Positions 17,884 through 26,200 of a stretch of 64,000 nt of DNA are shown piece after piece (the stretch's first letter is position 1; every line of letters begins with the position of its first letter). Both the position numbers and the translations under genes were made by a program. The notes under the pieces were generated by a model, which had not been told where the DNA came from, did no database searches, and worked only from the letters and a program-made list of their open reading frames with translations. This DNA comes from Antricoccus suffuscus. Its GTDB lineage: Bacteria > Actinomycetota > Actinomycetes > Mycobacteriales > Antricoccaceae. The stretch covers positions 248,001 to 312,000 of the forward strand of contig NZ_PVUE01000001.1 of NCBI RefSeq assembly GCF_003003235.1, read 5' to 3'.

Positions 17884-19088
17884 ACCCGTCCTCCTCGTGG
17901 CAGCAGCCGATCGGAGATGATGCGCTGCTGGATCTGGCTCGTACCCTCGAATATCGTCGTCAGTCGCGCATCGCGCCAGTACCGTTCGATGGAGTACTCG
18001 GTGGTGTAGCCATTACCGCCGTGCATTTGTAGCGCCTGTCCGGTCACTTCTACGGCCATCTCGGTGGCGAGCAGCTTGATCATCGCGGACTCTTTCTCGG
18101 CTGGTTCGCCGCTGTCGATGAGATGTGCGACATGGTGGTAGAACGACCGGGCCTGCTCGACGCGGGCCGCCATCTCGGCCAGCATGAACCGAAGCGCCTG
18201 GAAGTTCGCCAGCGGTTCGCCGAACTGCTCGCGCTTCTGGATATAGACGGTGGTGTCCTCGACGGCGGCGCGGGCCAAGCCGACCGCGCGGGCAGCAGTG
18301 TGCACGCGTGCCCGGTTGAGCATGGCCTGCACACTCTTGAACGCCGCCGTGCCGCCCTCGTCTTCGACCTTGTGCGTGGCCGGTATGCGCACGTTGTCCA
18401 GGGTGAGCTGCCAGGTGGTGAAGCCGTGGTAGCCGATCTTGTCAATCAGGGTGCCGGTGATGCCTTCTGGGAACGAGCCCCGCTTCTTCTCGATGACGAA
18501 GTTGGCCATCCCGGCTGCCCGGCGTTCACCTTTCTTCGGGTCCCGAGTTCGCGCGAGGATCCTGATGTAGTCCGAGCCCTTCGCGAAACCGGTCCATCGT
18601 TTCTGCCCGTTGAGCACCCATTCGTCGCCATCACGTGTGGCCCGAGTGGAGACCGACGCGAGGTCGCTTCCCGTGCCCGGCTCGGACAGGGCGGTCGAAC
18701 CGATCCACTGTCCCGCAGCGCTTTTGCGGAGTAGCTCTTCGCGGCGCTTTTCGTCGCCGACCACGCCGCCGCCCTGCGCGCGGGCGATGATGCTCGCGGC
18801 GCTCATCCAGCCGCGGGCGAGTTCCTCGGAGATCATGCAGTACTCGAACGCGCCGAGACCCATGCCGCCGTACTTCTTGTCGACCAGGATCCCGAAATAG
18901 CCCTGCTTACCCATCTGGTCCAGGAACGAGCGCGGGAACTCACCTTTCTTCTTGTCCAGCTTGTTAGCCAGGGGAGTGACGACGTTGGCCGCGAACTCGC
19001 GTGCCTCCTGTTGCAGCCGGAGCCGTTCGGGTGTGGCCCAGGGACTTTTAAGGATGGGGACGGGGGCTTCGCGAATGTCGTCGCTCAT
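17880..19088 (-). CDS. Acyl-CoA dehydrogenase
   Basis: A 402-residue flavoenzyme. TALSEPGTGSDLASVSTRA is the FAD/substrate block, LNGQKRWTGFAKGSDY follows, and the C-terminal TTIFEGTSQIQQRIISDR includes the Glu in the usual catalytic-base position. It should oxidise an acyl-CoA to a 2-enoyl-CoA. It overlaps MaoC-type genes by four bases on each side, so all three are made together. The pairing of this enzyme with two hydratases and a lyase suggests desaturation, hydration and C-C cleavage of a branched acyl-CoA. Confidence 0.93.
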   Translation of the reverse strand: MSDDIREAPVPILKSPWATPERLRLQQEAREFAANVVTPLANKLDKKKGEFPRSFLDQMGKQGYFGILVDKKYGGMGLGAFEYCMISEELARGWMSAASIIARAQGGGVVGDEKRREELLRKSAAGQWIGSTALSEPGTGSDLASVSTRATRDGDEWVLNGQKRWTGFAKGSDYIRILARTRDPKKGERRAAGMANFVIEKKRGSFPEGITGTLIDKIGYHGFTTWQLTLDNVRIPATHKVEDEGGTAAFKSVQAMLNRARVHTAARAVGLARAAVEDTTVYIQKREQFGEPLANFQALRFMLAEMAARVEQARSFYHHVAHLIDSGEPAEKESAMIKLLATEMAVEVTGQALQMHGGNGYTTEYSIERYWRDARLTTIFEGTSQIQQRIISDRLLPRGGRV

Positions 19089-19573
19089 GCGGCGGCCGCC
19101 TTTCGGATCAGGTTGGTGCGCGAGTAGCGCAGCACGCTCTCGCCGTTCTGGTTAGTCGCCTCGGTGCGCCACGTGACGATCCCGGCGTCTGGGTGGCTCG
19201 TCGATTCGCGCTTGTCGAGCACTTCGGAGTGCGCGGTGATCGTGTCGCCGGGATAGACCGACTGAACGAAGTCGATGTCGTTGACCCCGAGGAACGGTCC
19301 GCCACCTTCACTGAGGTCCTCGACCGACATCCCGACCGCCGTACACAGCACGAGCATCGGGTTGATGACGATGTCCGGGTGCTCGTGGGCCTTGGCGTAT
19401 TCGGCGTTGACGTACATCGGGGTCCAGTTACACGTGCCGGTCGAGAAGAGGATCGAATCGGCGGCGGTGAACGTTCGGCCCCAGTGGTGGGTAAACCGCT
19501 GACCCACCTCGAAGAATTCGTACTGGTTGCCCTTCTTCGCGAGAATAAACTGGTCAAAATCGGGATCGGTCAC
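19085..19573 (-). CDS. MaoC-like hydratase
   Basis: A 162-residue hot-dog protein and the first gene of the leftward operon. It contains FEVGQRFTHHWGRTFTAAD followed by PMYVNAEYAKAHEHPDIV, the MaoC active-site helix region. It is distinct from the second MaoC protein of the operon (17392-17883); the two could form a heterodimer or act at different steps. Its promoter must lie in the 486-bp divergent region, where an operator-like site is found at 19735-19760. Confidence 0.84.
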   Translation of the reverse strand: MTDPDFDQFILAKKGNQYEFFEVGQRFTHHWGRTFTAADSILFSTGTCNWTPMYVNAEYAKAHEHPDIVINPMLVLCTAVGMSVEDLSEGGGPFLGVNDIDFVQSVYPGDTITAHSEVLDKRESTSHPDAGIVTWRTEATNQNGESVLRYSRTNLIRKAAAA

Positions 19574-19734
19574 GAGCAGACGGCCCTTTCAGTTGGGGGA
19601 TTGGTCGAGGCCGGGCTGCAAATCATTGGGCTCCCGCTAGGTTGTAACGCTTCGACGACCTCGACCGCAACGGACGGCGACTGGGTCCAGACGCGAGTCC
19701 ACGCCGCCCACGGTGTCGCACCGCGTACGGGTAA

Positions 19735-19760
19735 AACGTAGATTGTCAGCAACAAACGTT
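19735..19760. promoter_or_regulatory. Operator-like site 1 (26 bp)
   Basis: The site begins AACGTAGAT and ends ACGTT; AACGT and ACGTT are inverted arms and the centre holds TTGTCAGCAA. It matches site 2 at 19899-19924 in 20 of 26 positions by direct comparison. It lies 162 bp upstream of the 19573 start. Confidence 0.65.
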
Positions 19761-19898
19761 ACTGGGAACCTTACGCGGCTATTCGTTATCTGTTCGTTAC
19801 CTTGCGAAGACGGGAGTCGCTTCAAGCCGTGCCCGGACACCCGCGTGCGCAGCGGAAGTGCTAACTAGCCGTCCCTCGAGAGGGCGCAGGTGGGGGAT

Positions 19899-19924
19899 AA
19901 CGTAGATAGTTGACAACCTACGTT
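19899..19924. promoter_or_regulatory. Operator-like site 2 (26 bp)
   Basis: AACGTAG and CTACGTT form 7-bp inverted arms around a 12-bp centre containing GTTGACAAC, itself a short inverted repeat. The site lies 136 bp upstream of the 20060 start. Same length and end sequences as site 1 suggest one dimeric regulator serving both directions. Confidence 0.68.
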
Positions 19925-20059
19925 AGCCCGTTGTTAACTATCCGACACCGATAGGGCATCGGTCGCCAGGCGAGGTATGCGACAGGGGCCGTTGAACATG
20001 AGAGTGCCCCGTCGGAATCTCAAAATCCCGGAACGCTACCGCTCTGATTGGACCCCTCT

Positions 20060-21640
20060 ATGCTTTCGCGATCTCGATTTGCCATGTCTGCGGTCGCAGC
20101 CAGCCTGATGCTTCTGTCGGCCTGTGGCGCGCCACCGGACAAGGCAAAGTCAAATGACGCATCGTTGCCCAGCAGCATCGCGTTGGAGAAAGACGTCGAT
20201 CCCAACGCGGAGTTCAGCTTTGGTTACACCTATCCGAACTCGAGCCTGGATCCGGTTAAGAGCGCATCCGGTCAAGACCAGACTTATATGTATCCGATTT
20301 ATGACCGGTTGCTATACCTCACCGAGGACGGCAAGTTTGAGCCGATGCTTGCCACCAGCTGGGAAGAATCCGCGGACAAAACCGCCCTGACTTTGAAACT
20401 GCGCGACAACCTGAAGTTCTCCGATGGAGTTGCGTTTAACGCCGAGGCCGTCAAGGTCAACCTGGACCGAGCAAAAGGTGCAGGAAGCAAGATCGCTCAA
20501 GAGATTGCGACCCTGACCGACGTGCAGGTCGTGGACGACCTCACCGTGAAGTTAACCGTCAGTAGTGGACTCGGTGCGCTCCTGACCTCCCTCGCGGCCA
20601 GACCGGGAATGATCGCGTCGCCCAAAGCGATTGCCGAAGGGACAATGGAGTCGGCGCCAGCCGGGATTGGCCCTTACGTTGCAACGGATATCGTCCCGGG
20701 CGCCTCGATCAGCTACAAGAAATCGGAAGGCTACTGGGACCCGGACGCTCAGAAGGTCGCGACGATGGCGATCAAGTCGATGCCGGAGGACCAGACCCGG
20801 TTGAACGCTCTTAAGTCAGGGGAGTTGTCGGGGATCCAGGTGTCGCCGGATCAGCGCAGCAGTGCCGAAAGTACCGGCGCAACCCTTATATCGCGGCCAA
20901 GCTACCTGGTCTATTTCCTTGCGGTGAACACGAGCGTGGCGCCCTTCGACGATCCGTCGGTACGGCTAGCGATGAACTATCTGATCGATAGAAAAGCAAT
21001 CGGGGACGGACTCCTCGGAGGCTCATGTACACCTCAGATCCAGCCATGGCCCGAGAGCAGCGTTGGATACGACAAGAAAATCGGCGACGGTCTCGATGTG
21101 TGGCCGCACGACGTGAAGAAAGCCAAGGATCTGCTGAAGAAGGCCGGGCTTACGAAGGGCAGCAAATTCAAGGTCGTGACGACGAACCTGACTACTACGG
21201 TCAAAATCCTCGAAGTCCTTCAGGAGCAGTTCAAAGAGGCCGGACTCGACATCGAGGCTCAGCCAGTGCCCGCAGGAGGGATCACCGAACACTTCGCGAT
21301 CACGAAGCAGACACCGGTGACGTTATCGGCATATACCGGCTCACCCGACCCGGCGGCTGTCATCGACCGCAACCTACTTCCCGAGTCTCAGTACAACCCG
21401 GGAGGCGCCACGTCGCAGAACTTGATCGATACGGCGGTCGAAGGGGCGTCGGCGACCGATCCTGCGACCCGCACAGCCACGTACTCGAAGTTCATGGATC
21501 TGTTCATTAAAGAGCCGACGAGTCTCATGCCCATCTGTGCGGCGCATTCGGTGATGGCGCTCGCGGACGGCGTCTCCAACGTGACGATGCCGGCAGATGC
21601 GGCGTACCAATTCCGAGGGGTCGCGGTCAAGAAGAAGTAG
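20060..21640 (+). CDS. ABC transporter family 5 solute-binding lipoprotein
   Basis: ATG 20060 gives 526 residues with a lipoprotein signal: positive N-terminus (MLSRSRF), hydrophobic core and lipobox LLSACG with Cys at residue 22. A TTG four codons upstream is less likely. The mature protein has the family 5 blocks PIYDRLLYLTEDGKFEP near the start and FDDPSVRLAMNYLIDRKAIG in the second lobe. It is related throughout its second half to the cut-off protein at 2-889. It stands alone, without permease genes, divergent from the dicarboxylate-type operon, so it may supply that pathway through the orphan transporter at 7322-11166 (inference). Confidence 0.93.
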   Translation: MLSRSRFAMSAVAASLMLLSACGAPPDKAKSNDASLPSSIALEKDVDPNAEFSFGYTYPNSSLDPVKSASGQDQTYMYPIYDRLLYLTEDGKFEPMLATSWEESADKTALTLKLRDNLKFSDGVAFNAEAVKVNLDRAKGAGSKIAQEIATLTDVQVVDDLTVKLTVSSGLGALLTSLAARPGMIASPKAIAEGTMESAPAGIGPYVATDIVPGASISYKKSEGYWDPDAQKVATMAIKSMPEDQTRLNALKSGELSGIQVSPDQRSSAESTGATLISRPSYLVYFLAVNTSVAPFDDPSVRLAMNYLIDRKAIGDGLLGGSCTPQIQPWPESSVGYDKKIGDGLDVWPHDVKKAKDLLKKAGLTKGSKFKVVTTNLTTTVKILEVLQEQFKEAGLDIEAQPVPAGGITEHFAITKQTPVTLSAYTGSPDPAAVIDRNLLPESQYNPGGATSQNLIDTAVEGASATDPATRTATYSKFMDLFIKEPTSLMPICAAHSVMALADGVSNVTMPADAAYQFRGVAVKKK

Positions 21641-21985
21641 CGCGCCCCGATTTAATCGGCCGACGCTCCACGGGAGGAGCTGCAGCCGTCCGTCACGACC
21701 GGCAATCCGATACAAATGTGGAGTTGCGCAGCAAGAGACACCGGCCGGCGATGCAAAACAGCACACCTGTGACGGCCCCACCCGGCGAGGACCTGCCGCG
21801 CGTGGGTATTCGGCGGCAGTGATCGTGGCTTTTGGAGGGTTCCGCCGCGCGGTTAACGAAGCCAGTAAATATGCCCTGACCACTAGACAAGCGCGTGGGC
21901 GGCGATTAGAATCGAACATATGTACTTCGATCATTAGTACGATCGGTGCGATAGGGATGTTCTGAGCGGGAGGGGGTGAGCAGTC
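21641..21985. other. Intergenic region of 345 bp
   Basis: No gene is supported. Near its right end is the SOS-box-like site at 21912-21930. The remainder has no clear repeat or RNA signature that I can see. Confidence 0.6.
21912..21930. promoter_or_regulatory. Possible degenerate LexA (SOS) box
   Basis: TCGAACATAT at 21912-21921 equals the left half and spacer of the actinobacterial SOS box (TCGAAC-N4-GTTCGA), but the right half reads GTAC then TTCGA, so the match is imperfect. Genes of the 13E12/HNH family are often damage-inducible in mycobacteria, which is why I list it. Confidence 0.35.
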
Positions 21986-23548
21986 GTGAGCGTGGCGTAC
22001 CTACCGGAGCGTGACCAGCTCGCCGAGGGCCAGCACGCTCTCGCTGACGCAGCCGCTGGGTTGATCGGTACTGCTATTCGTTCCTCGCTCAGTGGGCTCG
22101 GGCCCACCGACTTGCTCGCGTTCGCAGGCGACCTGGAGAAGATCCGCAATAGTCTCGCGGTCCTCGATCACGCGATCATCGGCGCACTGGAGGACACCCG
22201 AGCCGCCGAGGTACTCACCTGCCGTAACACGGTCACGCTGCTTACCGAGACACTGCGGATTACCCGCGCCGACGCGTACCAGCGTGTGGAGGCCGCGAAG
22301 AGTCTCGGCGAACGGATCACCCTCGGCGGGCAGCCCATGCCACCCGCACGCGCCTACCTCGCCGAACGGCAGGCCGCCGGGCGGGTCACCCCGGCCCAAG
22401 CCCGTGTCATCCACAAGATGTTGCACCGGCTCACCCCACATCCCGGCATAGACCCGGCGGACCTCGACGAGGCAGAGACCATCCTCGTCAACCACACGGA
22501 CACTCTTGGGGTGCGGGACCTCGAAGGGCTCGCCGCCGAAATCACGGACCGTCTGGATCCGGACGGGAACGAGCCGCGTGATGATGAACGTTTACGGCAG
22601 CGGTTCCTGCGCGTCCACGATTCTGGCAAGGTCACCGGCCAGGTGACCGCGGAACTACTGGCGACACTGCGCGCAGTCCTGGACCCGCTGGCCGCTCCCC
22701 GGCCCGCAGACGTGTCCGGGCGCGATGCTCGTACCGCTGGTCAGCGGATGCACGATGCGCTCCTGGACGCGCTGCATCACGTCCAGGACACGGGCAATAC
22801 TTCCGACGCGCTACACCGCCTTCAGGACACCGGCGCTATCTCCGACACCAGCGCCGCGGGCTCCGGATCCGACGCGGGCAGCGCCGCCAGCCTGGGCGCT
22901 GCCGCCGATTGGAGCGCCGGTGGCACCACCGATTCCGGCACTGCCACCACCGGTTCCGGCACTGCCACCCCCGGTTCCAGCACTGCCACCCCCGGTTCCA
23001 GCACTGCCACCACCGGTTCCAGCCCGGTCACCGCCGGCCCGTCGCGGACTGGTGCTAGGGCGCGGGGGACCGTGATCACCACGATCCGCCTCGAAGACCT
23101 GATCAGTGGCTGCGGGTACGCGACCAGCACGCACGGCGTACCCATCCCCATCCGGGACCTGCTCCGCGAGGCCGCGCAGCTACGGTTCCTGCCCGCGGTC
23201 CTCGACTCCCGCGGAGTCGTGCTCTACCTCGGCCGGGCGCAACGGCTCGCAACCGCGAGCCAGTACATCGCCCTCGTCGCCCGTGATGGCGGCTGCAGCT
23301 TCCCCGGCTGCGACGTACCACCGGAATGGTGCGACATCCACCACGTCACCTCCTGGCGCGACCTCGGACCCACCGATATCGACGACTTGACCCTCGCGTG
23401 CGGATACCACCACCGCGAATTCGAGGACCGGGGCTGGGAATCAGTCATGGTCGATGGACTCCCGCACTGGCGCCCGCCGGCGTGGATTGAGCCGACCCGT
23501 ACACCGGTCCTGCATCATCGCATCACCCTCGCCAATCGACGCGAATAG
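21986..23548 (+). CDS. DUF222 / HNH endonuclease (13E12 repeat family)
   Basis: A 520-residue protein starting at GTG 21986 behind GGGAGGGGG. Residues about 20-270 are DUF222-like and helical. A linker of about 90 residues rich in Gly, Ser, Thr, Ala and Asp contains two QDTG repeats and a run of TATPGSS-type heptads. The C-terminal HNH nuclease domain shows CSFPGCDVPPEWCDIHH followed by LACGYHHREFEDRGW, with the Cys and His expected for zinc and catalysis. Such proteins are multi-copy in many actinobacteria and their role is unclear; a link to mobile elements or DNA damage is suspected. Confidence 0.9.
   Translation: MSVAYLPERDQLAEGQHALADAAAGLIGTAIRSSLSGLGPTDLLAFAGDLEKIRNSLAVLDHAIIGALEDTRAAEVLTCRNTVTLLTETLRITRADAYQRVEAAKSLGERITLGGQPMPPARAYLAERQAAGRVTPAQARVIHKMLHRLTPHPGIDPADLDEAETILVNHTDTLGVRDLEGLAAEITDRLDPDGNEPRDDERLRQRFLRVHDSGKVTGQVTAELLATLRAVLDPLAAPRPADVSGRDARTAGQRMHDALLDALHHVQDTGNTSDALHRLQDTGAISDTSAAGSGSDAGSAASLGAAADWSAGGTTDSGTATTGSGTATPGSSTATPGSSTATTGSSPVTAGPSRTGARARGTVITTIRLEDLISGCGYATSTHGVPIPIRDLLREAAQLRFLPAVLDSRGVVLYLGRAQRLATASQYIALVARDGGCSFPGCDVPPEWCDIHHVTSWRDLGPTDIDDLTLACGYHHREFEDRGWESVMVDGLPHWRPPAWIEPTRTPVLHHRITLANRRE
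22931..23035 (+). repeat. 21-bp tandem repeat, about five units, inside the HNH gene
   Basis: Units begin at 22931, 22952, 22973, 22994 and 23015; the first four differ at one to three positions and the fifth is degenerate. A typical unit starts GGTTCCAGCACTGCC and encodes a heptad close to GSSTATP. The repeat is in frame and lies in the linker between DUF222 and HNH domains, so unit number could vary without disrupting the gene. Confidence 0.85.
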
Positions 23549-23676
23549 CCGCCGGCCATCGTGCATCGATCCTCGGCGTACTAATTGCCCACTCGCCGAT
23601 CGCTGTGGCACGCCGTCAATTCCGCCGGTCGTTCGGTCCTCTGTGGGGGCGAACTCAATGCGATAGCGTGCAACGC

Positions 23677-24114
23677 ATGCCAATCAAATTCGAGAACGTC
23701 GGTGTTGCCGTCCGTGATCTCGAGGCGACTATCGCCTTTTTTACCGATCTCGGCCTGACCGTCCTCGGCCGCGATACAGTCAGCGGCGATTGGGCCGACA
23801 CGGCCGTCGGCCTCGATGGCAACCACGCCAACATTGCCATGCTTCAGACACCCGATGGCAGCGGTCGCCTCGAACTCTTCGAATACATACACCCCAACGC
23901 GATCGAAACCGAGCCCACGCAGCCCAACGAGATCGGCATGCACCGCGTCGCCTTCTCAGTCGACGACATCGACGAGGCTCTTGAGATCGCCGCCGCGCAC
24001 GGGTGTTATCCGCTACGCGGAGTTGCGACTTACGAGGACATCTACAAACTCAGCTATATCCGCGGCCCCAGCGGGATCATCGTGATGCTCGCTCAGGAAC
24101 TGAAAAAGAGTTGA
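23677..24114 (+). CDS. VOC (glyoxalase/dioxygenase superfamily) protein
   Basis: ATG 23677 gives 145 residues. The chain starts MPIKFENVGVAVRDLEATI, a typical first beta-alpha-beta unit, and has a second unit from GMHRVAFSVDDIDEALEIA. Metal ligands of VOC enzymes would include the Glu in LELFEY and the His of GMHRVAF; the N-terminal position that is often His is not obvious. Function could be an isomerase, lyase or resistance protein; nothing in context decides. The ATG follows directly on a promoter-like TAGCGT, so the mRNA may be leaderless. Confidence 0.82.
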   Translation: MPIKFENVGVAVRDLEATIAFFTDLGLTVLGRDTVSGDWADTAVGLDGNHANIAMLQTPDGSGRLELFEYIHPNAIETEPTQPNEIGMHRVAFSVDDIDEALEIAAAHGCYPLRGVATYEDIYKLSYIRGPSGIIVMLAQELKKS

Positions 24115-24145
24115 TCGGTACGCCAGGGCTGCGGTAAGTCGTGAC

Positions 24146-24814
24146 TTACTTCTTCGTTGCTGACTTCTTCGGGCTGGCCGACTTGCCGGCGACCGGCACC
24201 AGTCGGTCGACGAGTAGGTCTAGATCGTCGAGTGCGTCGTAGATGTCGACTGCCTCGGGATCGAGCATTGCCTGGTACGCCGCGCCGCGCAGCGCTCCAA
24301 GGAAGAGCCGTGCGACACGTTCTGAATCGACTGTTGGATCGACGCTGCCGTCGGCGACGCCGAGCTGGATCAACTCAATAACCGACTCCCGGCTGTACCG
24401 ATGCAGTTCGACCATGCGCTCCTTGAGATGCGGGATCGGTCCGAGCGCTTCAAACATCAATGTGTAGAGGGCGCGCATGCGACGCTCGGACTTGCGCCAG
24501 CTGGATCGAAACGCATTCACTCGGATGTGCAGCGCCTCGCGGCCCGTCGTACTGCCGATCGCTGGCTTCAGGTGAGTCTCGGTCCAGCCCATCGCCATCT
24601 TCTCGATGAGTGCGATCAGGAGACCTTCTTTGGAACCGAACCGGCGCGTGACAATGCCGTGGCTGTAACCCGCGTGTTTCCCGATCGCCGCAAGGGTCGT
24701 GCGCTCATATCCGTTTTCAGCGATGAGTTCGGCGGCCGAGTTGATCAAGCGGGTCGTCGACAATTCGGATCGCGACTGGCGCGGTGCCGTCATCACGTGC
24801 GGTCGGTCGGTCAT
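24146..24814 (-). CDS. TetR-family transcriptional regulator
   Basis: ATG 24814 gives 222 residues; the open frame extends further upstream but without family similarity. Residues about 14-60 form the helix-turn-helix: TRLINSAAELIAENGYERTT, then IGKHAGYSHGIVTRRFGSK. The rest is a variable ligand domain ending in a Lys-rich tail (SASPKKSATKK). Its own upstream region has AACGTAG at 24850 and CTAC at 24865, similar to the left half of the operator-like sites at 19735 and 19899. It is divergent from the cobalamin-riboswitch operon. Confidence 0.9.
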   Translation of the reverse strand: MTDRPHVMTAPRQSRSELSTTRLINSAAELIAENGYERTTLAAIGKHAGYSHGIVTRRFGSKEGLLIALIEKMAMGWTETHLKPAIGSTTGREALHIRVNAFRSSWRKSERRMRALYTLMFEALGPIPHLKERMVELHRYSRESVIELIQLGVADGSVDPTVDSERVARLFLGALRGAAYQAMLDPEAVDIYDALDDLDLLVDRLVPVAGKSASPKKSATKK

Positions 24815-24849
24815 GAAGTCCATCCAATGGTGCGAATTCGGGATACTCA

Positions 24850-24868
24850 AACGTAGTTGTTTGTCTAC
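24850..24868. promoter_or_regulatory. Possible TetR autoregulatory operator
   Basis: AACGTAG at 24850-24856 is followed by TTGT and by CTAC at 24865-24868; GTAG and CTAC form a short inverted repeat 8 bp apart. It lies 36 bp upstream of the TetR start. The AACGTAG element is shared with the paired sites at 19735 and 19899, but the spacing of the arms differs. Confidence 0.35.
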
Positions 24869-24924
24869 CAATGTGGAATCAGGGTAGCCGATTTCGCTAC
24901 GCGGCGGCCTCCCTAACCGGACGA

Positions 24925-25110
24925 ACGTGAAGGCGATGAACGGTCTGCTAATGTGCGCGAAGCGAGCCAAGGGGAATCCGGCGAAATTCCGGAACTGTCC
25001 CGCAACCGTGAGCGGCCGAGTAATTGTCGCTAAGTCGGAATACCGAGGCTTCGCGTTGATGACCGCTCACATTGCCGAGGATTGCAATAGGCGGCGGTGG
25101 CCGCGTCCCG
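24925..25110 (+). promoter_or_regulatory. Cobalamin riboswitch
   Basis: The core is plain: GGGGAATCCGGCGAAATTCC at 24972-24991, then GTCCCGCAACCGTGAG at 24998-25013 (the B12-box region), and AAGTCGGAATACCGAGG further on, in the order and spacing of known cobalamin riboswitches. It lies in the 351-bp gap before the binding-protein start at 25166. The outer limits are approximate. Bound cobalamin normally shuts down expression, so the downstream importer should be made when B12 is scarce. Confidence 0.9.
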
Positions 25111-25165
25111 GTTGATGCCATCGCTTCCGGTCCTTCGCATACCGACTGCCCGCGAAGGACCATTC

Positions 25166-26191
25166 ATGCGCTACCGCGTCGCCGTACTTACGAAGTGTCT
25201 CGCCGTCACTATCGTCGCGCTTGTCGCGGTGGCAGGATGTGGCAGCGCCGTCGCCGACAAGCAGGCAACCTCGTCCCGATCCGCGGTGGCCAAGGGCAAG
25301 CAGACGGCGTACCCGTTGGCGGTAGAGAGTTGCGGCGTGACGCAGACCTACGACGCGCCACCTCAACGTGCCGTCACCCTTACTTCGACTGCCACCGAGA
25401 CGATGCTTGAGCTCGGACTCGGCGATCGGATGGTGGGTACGGCGTACCTGAAGGGTCGCAAGATCGGACCGCAGTACAAGTCGGCGTACGACAAGATCCC
25501 GGTCCTCGCAGCCGGACAACCGAGCATGGAGCAGCTACTCGCCGCGAATCCCGACTTCGTGTACGCCGGATATGGCGATGGATTCTCCGCGAGCACCGGC
25601 CACACTCGGCAGCAGTTGCAGGACTTGGGCATCAAAACGCACCTGAGCCCGGTCGGCTGCACCGATGAACCCAAGACGCTTCAAGACATGCCGGACGAGC
25701 TCAAGACCATTGGCAAGATCTTCAACGTCAACGCCGCGGCCGAGAAGGCGGTGAAGAAGTTCGATGCCACAGTGGACAAGGTCAAAGACGCGGTCAAGGG
25801 TTCGGATCGGCCGAAGGTTTTCCTCTACAACTCGGGCACGGACGCGCCGCAGACGGTCGGCGGTTGGGCCTACGCGTCGGTCATGATCGATGCGGCCGGC
25901 GGGAGGAACATCCTCGCCGACGAGCCACTGCGGTGGGGCAAGGTGTCGTGGGAGCAGGTGGCCGCCGCCAACCCCGACATTATCCTGATCTACGACTACC
26001 TTGACCCGAGCGTCGAATCGAAGATCGCGACGTTGAAGGACATTCCGGCGCTTGCCGATACGACTGCCATCAAGAAGGGAAACTTCGCGACGATCAGCCT
26101 CTCGCTCGCACAACCCGGGCCGCGGTCGGCCGAGGGTGTCGAGCAACTTGCTGAGCAGTTTCACCCTGACCTTTATCCGAAGAAGAAGTAG
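25166..26191 (+). CDS. ABC transporter cobalamin-type solute-binding lipoprotein (BtuF-like)
   Basis: ATG 25166 is chosen because GAAGGA lies 8 bp before it and it gives a clean signal: MRYRVAVLTKC, a hydrophobic core, and lipobox VAVAGCG with Cys at residue 25; total 341 residues. The mature part has the two-lobe FecB/BtuF layout with VTLTSTATETMLELGLGDR in lobe one and WEQVAAANPDIILIYDY in lobe two. FecB-type folds also bind ferric siderophores, but the cobalamin riboswitch directly upstream makes B12 or a corrinoid precursor the likely ligand. First gene of the importer operon. Confidence 0.88.
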   Translation: MRYRVAVLTKCLAVTIVALVAVAGCGSAVADKQATSSRSAVAKGKQTAYPLAVESCGVTQTYDAPPQRAVTLTSTATETMLELGLGDRMVGTAYLKGRKIGPQYKSAYDKIPVLAAGQPSMEQLLAANPDFVYAGYGDGFSASTGHTRQQLQDLGIKTHLSPVGCTDEPKTLQDMPDELKTIGKIFNVNAAAEKAVKKFDATVDKVKDAVKGSDRPKVFLYNSGTDAPQTVGGWAYASVMIDAAGGRNILADEPLRWGKVSWEQVAAANPDIILIYDYLDPSVESKIATLKDIPALADTTAIKKGNFATISLSLAQPGPRSAEGVEQLAEQFHPDLYPKKK

Positions 26192-26200
26192 GTCGGCATT

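Larger units (their letters stand above)
19574..20059. other. Divergent regulatory region, 486 bp
   Basis: No gene is supported here. The region separates the leftward MaoC/dehydrogenase/lyase operon from the rightward binding-protein gene and is comparatively A+T-rich near 19730-19800 and 19895-19950. It holds the two matching operator-like sites described separately and must contain both promoters. Confidence 0.75.

Noticed and set aside
22931-23035. CRISPR-like array of 21-bp units
   Set aside because: Units are contiguous without spacers and are translated in frame as a protein linker.
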